Shown: piece after piece, positions 57,190 through 64,000 of the stretch
How positions within the stretch are numbered: the first letter of the stretch is position 1
Layout: the number at the start of each line of letters is the position of its first letter
Origin: Thalassia testudinum
Lineage: Eukaryota > Streptophyta > Magnoliopsida > Alismatales > Hydrocharitaceae
Direction: 5' to 3'
Length of the DNA: 64,000 nt
Assembly (NCBI GenBank): GCA_037157565.1
Contig: JAZHRO010000036.1
Span: 15,550,501-15,614,500 of the forward strand
Notes under the pieces: generated by a model
The model's database searches: none
What the model was told of the DNA's origin: nothing
The model's input: the letters and a program-made list of their open reading frames with translations, nothing else
Program-made: the position numbers and the translations under genes

Positions 57190-57262
57190 CATAGCGCAGG
57201 GCTCGAACCGGTGCCCCGCGCATATGCAGGCACGCGCATGAGCCAATGCGCTACGCAGAGCC
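57190..57262 (-). other. tRNA-like segment in element D 5' LTR
   Basis: The minus strand has A-box-like TAGCGCATTGG (57243-57253), a four-pair GCGC D stem and a perfect B-box GGTTCGAGCCC (57199-57209), with 33 bases between the boxes. The outer bases form an alternative long stem, so no full cloverleaf is claimed. Confidence 0.5.
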
Positions 57263-57837
57263 TTTGTTATATATACTTAATTATATTTATATGAATCTGT
57301 TCTGGGTGGCGATGTGGCGCGTTCATGGCCGAGGCACCTTCAGGGGTTGGGGGTGCGGCGAGGGGTGGCTGCGATGGTGCCACGTGGCACCATCGTGGCC
57401 GTCCATTCTTCTTCTCTTTATATATGATGACGTAGGCCTCCGATTAAGTTGATTTTTGCGCCGTTGGATTGCGAACGTCGATTCGGATCCATCCGTATGG
57501 TCGGATTTGTCATCTGAGGTCTGGATCTTCTTCAATTTGCCCCTTGGCTCTTGCTCTTCTACGGACTCCCTGGGGTGTTACGGGAGTCTGATTGATGCGA
57601 TCTTGGATGCGTTGGACTCCCGTCGTTATTCCGAACAGATCCATATGGTTGTATCGGTCATCTGCAGCCTTGGATTACCTGCAATCATTAATACCTCTCA
57701 AATAACATAGTTTAATACATAAAACATATATATCATTTACGATGCAGAATACGATGTGTATGCATGCAAAATGTTCATGTTAAGCTAAGTTCTAGCTTAA
57801 TTCAGGCGAGTTAGGACCTATGATTGCTACACAATCA

Positions 57838-57842
57838 GTTGG
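57838..57842. repeat. Target-site duplication GTTGG, right copy
   Basis: It matches 41986-41990. Confidence 0.95.
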
Positions 57843-59208
57843 TCCAAACATATGATAGCCAACCAAGAATTATTTGAAGATCTTACATTCAAGAAAGGAG
57901 GAGCAGTGACCTTTGGAAACAATCATAAAGGCCACATTATTGGTTTTGGAACTATTGGTAAAGGTAAGCATTCCTTTAGTCATGTAGTCTTGGTTAAAGG
58001 ATGCAAGCATAACCTCTTAAGTGTTAGCTAGATATGTGACAAAGTTTTTTCTATTTTATTTATTGCAAAGTGTTTTAAAATTTTATATGAAAATGATAGT
58101 GTTGTATTAGAATATAAAAGACACAAAAACATTTATGTTGTAATAATTGATAAAAATAATACTTATGATTGTTTAGTAGCTTCTAGTAATGAAATTTCTT
58201 TATGGCATAAAGACTAGGTTACTTACACACTAGACACCTAAATAAACTCATTAAGCATGACTTAGTTAAAGGCTTACCAAATAAGAAATTTGATGATTTA
58301 AATAATTGTGATGCTTGCTCCTTAGGTAGGATTCATAAAGTTTCCTTTAAAGCTAAAAATGTTGTATCAACTACTAGGCTCTTGCAACTACTACACTTAG
58401 ACTTATTTGGCCCTATTGAATTTGGAAGTTTGAATGATTGTCATTTCTGCTTTGTAATTGTTGATGATATTCTAGATTCACATGGGTTTTCTTGTACCAA
58501 AAAGATCAAACTTCTAAGTGTTTTAGAAAATTCTCTAAAAAGGTACAAAATGAAAAAGGATACTTGATTAGTAAAATTTACTCTGATCGTGTTAGTGAAT
58601 TTGAAAATTAATATTTTTCTTAATTTTGTGAAGAAAATGGAATTATACATGAATTCTCTTTTCCTAGAACACCTCAACAAAATGGAGTTGTTGAAAAAAA
58701 GAATCATACTTTACAGGAATGTGTAAAAACTTTATTAATTGAATCTGGTCTTCTAAAATATTTCTGAACAAAAGCTATTAATACACTTGTTATATTTTGA
58801 ATAGAGTTCATATTTTACCACTTTTAAATAAGGCATCCTTTGAACTCTACTTTGATAGAAAACCTAAGATTAGTTATTTCAAGATATTTGGTTGTAAATG
58901 CTTTGTATTAAATACAAAAGATAACTTGGATAAATTTGAAGCAAGAGGTGAAGAGTGTATCTTTATTGATTATTCAACTTGTTTAAAAGCTTATCAAGTT
59001 TTTAACAAGAAAGCTTTGACTGTTGAAGAAACTCTTCATGTGAAATTTATTGAAGATCCATCTTCTTCATTACAAGAAATTGATAATGAAGATGATGATG
59101 ATGAATAATCTTTCATTGATGTTTCTGACATCAAGGAAAATAATGTTCACAATCTTCCAAAAGATTGGACCTTTAATAGGATTTAATTGTTAGGGATGTT
59201 GAGACAAG
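57843..59208 (+). pseudogene. Element E protease end and integrase, broken
   Basis: The piece starts SKHMIANQELFEDLTFKK, then GGAVTFGNNHKGHIIG and LVKGCKHNLLSVS. The integrase zinc-binding part is degraded (LWHKD then a stop, later CDACSLGRIHK). The core reads LLHLDLFGPIEFGSL and FVIVDDI. The second Asp region (YSDRV) and FPRTPQQNGVVE-type block are present in shifted frames near 58580-58700. LNKASFELYFDRKPKISYFKI and CIFIDYSTCLKAYQVFNKK lie at 58797-59108, followed by an acidic linker. RT is not reached. Confidence 0.85.
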
Positions 59209-60290
59209 CACTAGTAGAAAATGTAATGTTCTCAATGGTGCATATTCAACAGTTATACCACCATTGAGAATATTAATATTCTAGATCATTCTTGACCTAA
59301 CGGTTGCCAAAAGTTTGATCATTAACTTTCTCAACTACCCTGAAGGTGGAATGTTTGAGACCATTCTCACTGGTTTATAACCGACGACAATAATACTATA
59401 CCCATCGGTGATCATAAAACGGTCAACGATAGTCCTCAGAAATTGTCGATATTAAAAAGTTATTTTTGAAATGCATTGGTCGAGGGTTTTAGATGGAATG
59501 GTCAAGAATGGTCGATCTAAAACCCTTCAGCGCATACTCACTCCTCCCCCTTCCTTCCTTTTTTCCCTGATCTTCATCCTCCCACATTGACTCTGGGGCA
59601 GAAGATGACGACTCCTCCCCCTTCGTCAATAGTGGTGCACCAACTCGATGTCGCTCAAGTGGGGAGCTCCTCTGGCACCCCGCACTCGGTAAGGGGTCAT
59701 TATCCACCTCCTCTGCCCCCTCCCCTCCTCGATGTTGCCGCCTCCCCCATTTCCCTATTTGCCACCACCCTCCCCCTCCCACCATGCCCTTTTCGCGTGC
59801 CACCTCGTCGCCCTCCCCCTCCCTCACAGTGTGCCCCTTCTCCCTCCCTCACCGCGTGGTCGGCCAACTCCACCAACAACCGCATGGTCGACCCTCCCTC
59901 CCACCACCACCACCTGCCCCATCCTCCTCCCACCACCACCCTCTACTATTGCCTCCTCCTCTAAAATAGGTTTATTTTTTTTGTTAAGTAGTTAGGTTTG
60001 AATTTTATATGTGAATGCAATTAAGATATTTTGCAAGTTATTTTTAGTTGCATTTCATTGAAACAATTAACATGTTATTAGTTTATATTGCATGTTTGGT
60101 TAAATGTTTAGTTAATTAGGTTTAGTTAAATTATAACTAATTATTATTTGTGGGGTGTGCCCACATATGTAGTGGTTAATTGTGTCCACATATGTTAGTT
60201 GCATATGTAGTGTTATTTGTGGGGTGTGAGATGCGCTTTTGTGTATGCAGGATTTGAGAGAAATCCCATATTATAGTGGAAACTCTGCCG
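59209..60290 (+). mobile_element. Probable CACTA (En/Spm) transposon 5' end
   Basis: CACTAGTAGAAAA at 59209 is the common terminus of plant CACTA elements. Short subterminal inverted repeats follow: TTCTCAATGGTG near 59230 and CACCATTGAGAA near 59261. ACCGACGAC-type and CATCGGTGATC-type bases lie near 59384-59415. The C-rich part at 59540-59960 and the GGAAACTCTGCCGAAA stretch near 60279-60295 also occur in such elements. The opposite terminus is not in the window, no transposase is seen, and the terminus could in part be chance, because it can also be read as copia pol codons. Confidence 0.6.
59540..59960. repeat. C-rich pyrimidine tract
   Basis: This long stretch of CCTCCCCC-like sequence produces several short Pro/Ser-rich frames on the plus strand and Gly-rich frames on the minus strand. 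They look like composition artefacts. Confidence 0.7.
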
Positions 60291-60745
60291 AAATATTTCG
60301 ACTTACGATTTGCTTATTGATATAGGTTTAGGGTTTATGATTAGGTTTTACATTTTGGGTTTATGGTTTTGTGTTTATGGTTTAGGATTATGGTTATTTG
60401 TTTTTAGGTTAAGTTTTAAGGTTTAGTGTTTAAGGTTTAAGGTTAGATTTAGGATTTTTTTTTTGTTTTGGTATTAGGTTTTAAGTTCTGGATTTACGTT
60501 ATAGGGTTTTTATTTTAGATTTAGGTTTTTCTGTTTAAGGTTTAAGTTTAGATTTTTTACTTTTAGTTTAGGTTTACGATTTTTTATTTTAGGTTTTGGT
60601 TATAGGTTTTGAGTTTTGGATTTAGGATTTTGGGTTTTGATTTTCAATTTAGGTTTTTGATTATTGAATTACGACTTAGGGCTTTATTTTTATGATTGTG
60701 GGTTTTGGGTAATGAATTTAGAGTTTAGATTAAATGGTTTTGGAA
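60291..60745. repeat. Degenerate GGTTTAGG-like repeat
   Basis: Many copies of TTTAGGTTT and GGTTTAGG variants are spread over about 450 bp. They resemble a decayed telomere-like (TTTAGGG) or simple-sequence tract. No array of perfect units exists. Confidence 0.6.
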
Positions 60746-62292
60746 ACACCATTATAGGCCCTAACTGGCCACTTTTAGTCATGTTTAAAAGATAAATGCT
60801 TCTACATCTGAGGGTTATAACTTCATATCATTCTGTTTTGAGAAAAGAGCATGAAACTAGGGTTAATTCTGTAATTTTAACAACATATCACGAACATAGA
60901 ATAACCAGGGGGTTTGTTAGTTGTAAACTGAAGGTCAAATGAGCATTAAAAACTAATAAGTGGGTTCATATAGACAGAAATGAGGTTTCACACATTTCGA
61001 GAACCAAAACAACACCCAAAATCCTAATTTCTGACCTACTTAAATTAATAAGGTTCTGGTTAGGATAAAATTCATAGAAAAATATTTTATGAGGTTTGGT
61101 ACCCTTTGTTTGACCATTTGAACCTATTTTAACCGTAAATAGAGTCTCAAATAGGAGTTTACCCTAATTTAGGTTTTTTATGCAAATTTTATAGTCAATC
61201 TTGGTCAAAATTGAAATCTAACTTCACCATCAGATTCCTTGAGTCCAAATTAAGTTTGTATCAAAATTTGAGCCCAATCAGAGTCCATCTTGACATAGTT
61301 TGCATTTTAGTCCATTTAAACTCTATTTTTCACACCTAAGCCCCTAGCTTTTGAAATATTTACATTTAGCCCCTTAACTTCTCATCATTTTCTTCAAAAA
61401 GGTCCCTACCACCATTAACAGTGTGAACCCAAATACACCGACCTTCAATCTGGGATTTCTCCTTGATTTCTCGACCAATTCCTTCTAAAATTGGAAGGAA
61501 TGATCTTGAGAGAATCCCCAATCATCTGAACCAAGTCTTGGGTCTCAATTCGCGTCTAAAGGCTCGTGTGAACTTCTCAAGATTAGGGATATTCTTTCAT
61601 AAAAATCTGAGCTCCTCAAGTTTGTTTCCAAGCTTGGAAGCTACCCCTTGTCCTCTAAAAGGTCCCCCATAGCGAGGCCTTGCTCCTTAGCGACTTTTGG
61701 CCCGGAATTCTTCTTCTTCTTCTACCTCTGGCCTACTCCAAGCTCACTCCAGTGACCTTCCTCCTCCGGCCTCTTCACTTGCTGCTACATACTATAGGTA
61801 GTAGGTCCTTCTTCCTCTCTGTTGTCCGCACCTCGTCATACCTGCGAGGGGGTTCCTCCTCCTTCAAACGTCTCCATTCCTCTCACCGGAGCCTTCATCT
61901 CTGGTGTTGGCTAATCATAGCTGACATGCCTCTACCCTCTCATCGTCTGCAACTATCCCTCTTCGACTCCTCACCTTCCCTTGAGTTTTTTCTTCTTACA
62001 CACTTAGACTCTAGGTTCGCACGCCCACATGACCGCCCCATCATCACCTTCCCCAACTTCGACCACACTCCAATGAGCATGCACTCCATAGTCCACCAAA
62101 CACCCTCGCAACACCCATAAAACCTCCTCCACTCCACGCTCACCAAAACCCCTCAAGAAATTGACGGATCTGTGCCCTTGACACCTCCACCGAACTTGAC
62201 CTCCTTCGCACACCATCCCCAATGCCATCAGCCCTCCACACATGCACACACGCCAAACCACAGCCACCATTGAATTTGCCGTGGTCTGGCGT
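60746..62292. other. Unclassified non-coding DNA before LTR H
   Basis: The stretch has repeat-like AT-rich text, then a more GC-rich part from 61450. An ORF of 146 codons at 61680-62120 is Leu/Ser/Pro-rich with no known motif and is not called. It may be the rest of the CACTA element or an older LTR. Confidence 0.35.
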
Positions 62293-62952
62293 GTAATTTC
62301 CCTACTAGGAGGGGGTGACATAATAAAATGCAGAAATAAAACAATATCACAGAATAAACAAACAATCGCACAAGTACACAAAGATTTTAAGGTGGAAACC
62401 CAAACCGGGTGAAAACCACCACCTAACCCTCTCGAGTTAGGATTTTCCGATCAACCTAGTTGATCAAATCCACTAACCGAATCACTTTAAAACGAGGGTG
62501 ATTCAACCTCAGTACAACCACGCTACAAGTACGAGGGTAGCGTTCCTCAACCCCTTCTCTCCACGAGAAGGATTTTGTCCCACGAAGGAGACGAGAATTC
62601 GCAAAGCGAATACCCAACCAAAAGACAAAGATAAAATAAACAACAAACCTATAGAGCCAACAAAGTAATAAACCTAAGCTTCTATAGGATTTAGGAAACT
62701 CCCCTTTGCAAGGAGTGCGTCGACGATGACGCAGGTGCGTGAGCCACGCAACGGCGCAATGTCGCTCTCGTAGACAACGGCGGGAGAGCGGGTGCGCGAA
62801 GGCTTGATGCTCTCAAGATGATGGAGCTTGAGCTTAGAGAGCAAGAGCTTCTTGGACACAAGAGTGTGAGAGTGTATTACAAGGTGTCTCTTGGTGTGTA
62901 TCTTGTGTCTCTAAGTGTTTCTCTTGTGTGCATTGGTGTGTAAAGTCTCCCC

Positions 62953-62963
62953 TCTATTTATAG
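62953..62963 (-). promoter_or_regulatory. TATA box of LTR H
   Basis: The minus strand reads CCCTCTATAAATAGAGG, in the same orientation as the TATA boxes of A and B. Confidence 0.5.
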
Positions 62964-63065
62964 AGGGCTTAGGAAGGCTTTGGAAGGCTTAGGAAAGGTT
63001 CTATAGCCGTTGGATACAAAGCCCAAGAGAATCAGGCCGAAATCAGGACAATGATTGCATTTGAT

Positions 63066-63620
63066 AGGGTAATCAGACGTCTAACTCTGGCATCAGACGT
63101 CTGGAAGGCCACTTTAAGACGTCTGATTTCAAGGTCAGACGTCTGATTCTATGCGGGTTTCCTCCTGACTTGAATCAGATCTAAACAGGGTTTTTGCGCA
63201 AGTCCATCAGACGACATATAGGACGTCTGGCACTATGTATGGACGTCTGGAAACCTACTTTTACTGTGGGAATTGATTTCCAAAACGTTGCAACGGCTAG
63301 AAAATCTCTGAGAAGAGATTTTGGGTCAACCGAGGCAAAACGGTCATTTATTAGACGTCTGGAAAGGCCTAGGGACGTCTGATAAGGCTCTAACGGTCAT
63401 ATTCTTGAGTGCCTGCTAAGCCAGCCAACGGTCCACTAATTGGACGTCTGGCAAATCCATCAGACGTCTCCTAAGACGTCTGGTATTAGGTCTGGACGTC
63501 TGATTTCATCAGACAGAAAACTAAGTCCAGCCTAAATGGTTATCAGACGTCTGGAACAACAGTCAGATGTCTTAAAACACTTCATCAGACGTCTGATTTT
63601 GGAATTAGACGTCTGAAAAT
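63066..63620. repeat. CAGACGTCTG palindrome cluster in LTR H
   Basis: About twenty copies of AGACGTCTG(G) and variants occur in about 550 bp, upstream of the TATA box in element orientation. The same motif, less dense, occurs in both LTRs of element F. Confidence 0.9.
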
Positions 63621-64000
63621 GGTGTTTGAGCCCTATATTGGTTTTCTAAGTATTCTACAGAAAACCTAAGTATCCTAGGGTTGTGAAGGTGTTCCTAGGA
63701 CTACTTTTAGGGTTCTTTGAGGCTCTTTAACATAATATTCTAAAGAAATTAAAAGATCAAGAAAATAAAGACAAGAGATACATGAAAGGATAAAAAAGAA
63801 TCTATCCTATTCTTCTTGTCTTCTATCTTCAATCTGTCGCTCCACGCGAACCTCCTCTGTTCTTCATTAAGCTCCTCCAATCTGTCCTGGATGCGAGCTC
63901 AAGTTCCGTCTAAACACGTCTACATTTGCAATTGACCTGAAATCTAGGACTCAAATTGCAAATGTTAAATAACACGTGTTTTGTTATCATCAAAACAAAT

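Larger units (their letters stand above)
41991..57837 (-). mobile_element. Element D: Athila-type Ty3/gypsy retrotransposon inside E
   Basis: LTRs lie at 41991-43492 and 55731-57837, with a perfect GTTGG duplication and the Athila/Tat-type primer site TTGGTGCCGTTGTCGGGGAG. Gag, protease, RT, RNase H and integrase follow on the minus strand. Motifs such as FPFSLKDKAAYWF, HHGVPKW, PRGVVENV with LGRPFLAT, RMPFGLCNA and SRLKFFAGKLKSKW fit the Athila lineage. An RTE LINE sits in its leader. No envelope-type ORF is seen after integrase. Confidence 0.92.
55731..57837 (-). repeat. Element D 5' LTR with internal duplication
   Basis: At 2,107 bp it is about 600 bp longer than the other LTR because it holds a 640-bp tandem duplication. 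It ends CACAATCA just before the GTTGG duplication. A perfect hairpin with 11-bp arm AGCCGTCCGAT lies at 56352-56379. Confidence 0.92.
40204..59208 (+). mobile_element. Element E: plus-strand Sirevirus-like copia element, split by element D
   Basis: An LTR-like stretch ending TCTCA at 40543 is followed by primer site TGGTATCAAAGC, gag from 40600, zinc knuckle, ATWDDSDSSSSD and protease up to 41990. After element D it resumes at 57843 with the rest of protease and integrase. The DSG protease site reads continuously once D and one GTTGG copy are removed. It stops being recognisable at 59208, where a CACTA-like terminus starts. RT, RNase H and the 3' LTR are not in the window. This is the only plus-strand retroelement here. 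Confidence 0.85.
62293..64000 (-). repeat. LTR H: Sirevirus-like LTR, running off the window
   Basis: It opens near TGTAATTTCCC and contains AGGTGGAAACCCAAACCGGG, as element A's LTR has GTGGAAACCCAATCCGGG. A TATA-like CTATAAATAG lies on the minus strand at 62953-62963. The last bases, ATCATCAAAAC, resemble the end of the A LTR (GCATCAAAAC). No primer site lies to its left, so it is either a 3' LTR of an element continuing to the right or a solo LTR. The start is approximate. Confidence 0.6.

Noticed and set aside
59587..59995. Pro/Ser-rich and Gly-rich frames on both strands
   Set aside because: They are products of the CCTCCCCC-rich tract with no domain or conserved start.
61680..62120. 146-codon frame with hydrophobic start
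   Set aside because: It is Leu/Ser/Pro-rich with no motif and sits in repeat-like DNA, so I cannot support a gene.
63066..63620. A CRISPR-like array
   Set aside because: The repeats are short palindromes at irregular spacing in a plant LTR, with no spacers of constant length and no cas genes.

Overview
The window looks like transposon-dense intergenic DNA from a flowering plant. Almost everything that can be recognised is a retrotransposon fragment, in layered nested insertions. I found no convincing single-copy host gene, rRNA gene or CRISPR array. Three Ty1/copia elements of the Sirevirus type, an Athila-type and a Del/Tekay-type Ty3/gypsy element, an RTE-clade LINE and a likely CACTA DNA-transposon end together point to an angiosperm. 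The species cannot be told from the sequence.

Left arm (1-25645). Element A is a minus-strand Sirevirus with its 3' LTR at 1-166 and its 5' LTR at 24658-25645. It is split by element B (4541-21598), another minus-strand Sirevirus, flanked by the 5-bp target duplication AAGAT. B is split inside its RNase H codons by element C (8634-15884), flanked by CGCCT. C carries Athila-like signals but no pol. It has one long unrecognised frame broken by a single stop.

Centre (25646-40203). This is unclassified repeat-like DNA containing element F (28099-38413), a minus-strand chromovirus of the Del/Tekay type with LTRs of about 2.65 kb and a decayed gag-pol with a chromodomain remnant.

Right arm (40204-59208). 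Element E is a plus-strand Sirevirus-like copia. It is cut between the Gly and Ser codons next to its protease DSG site by element D (41991-57837, target duplication GTTGG), a minus-strand Athila-type gypsy element. D contains an RTE LINE (51951-55266) with a 14-bp target duplication. From 59209 a probable CACTA transposon begins. The window ends inside another Sirevirus-like LTR, H (62293-64000).

The coding parts are inactivated by stops, frameshifts and lost catalytic residues, so these elements look like fossils. The most interesting signals are non-coding. Each LTR family has its own clustered palindromic motif. C and D share a hairpin next to the polypurine tract, present twice per element, whose arms vary while the loop stays constant. 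C and D also share tRNA-like segments and long perfect hairpins in their LTRs. Element C's open frame of about 565 codons is the best candidate for an undescribed protein.
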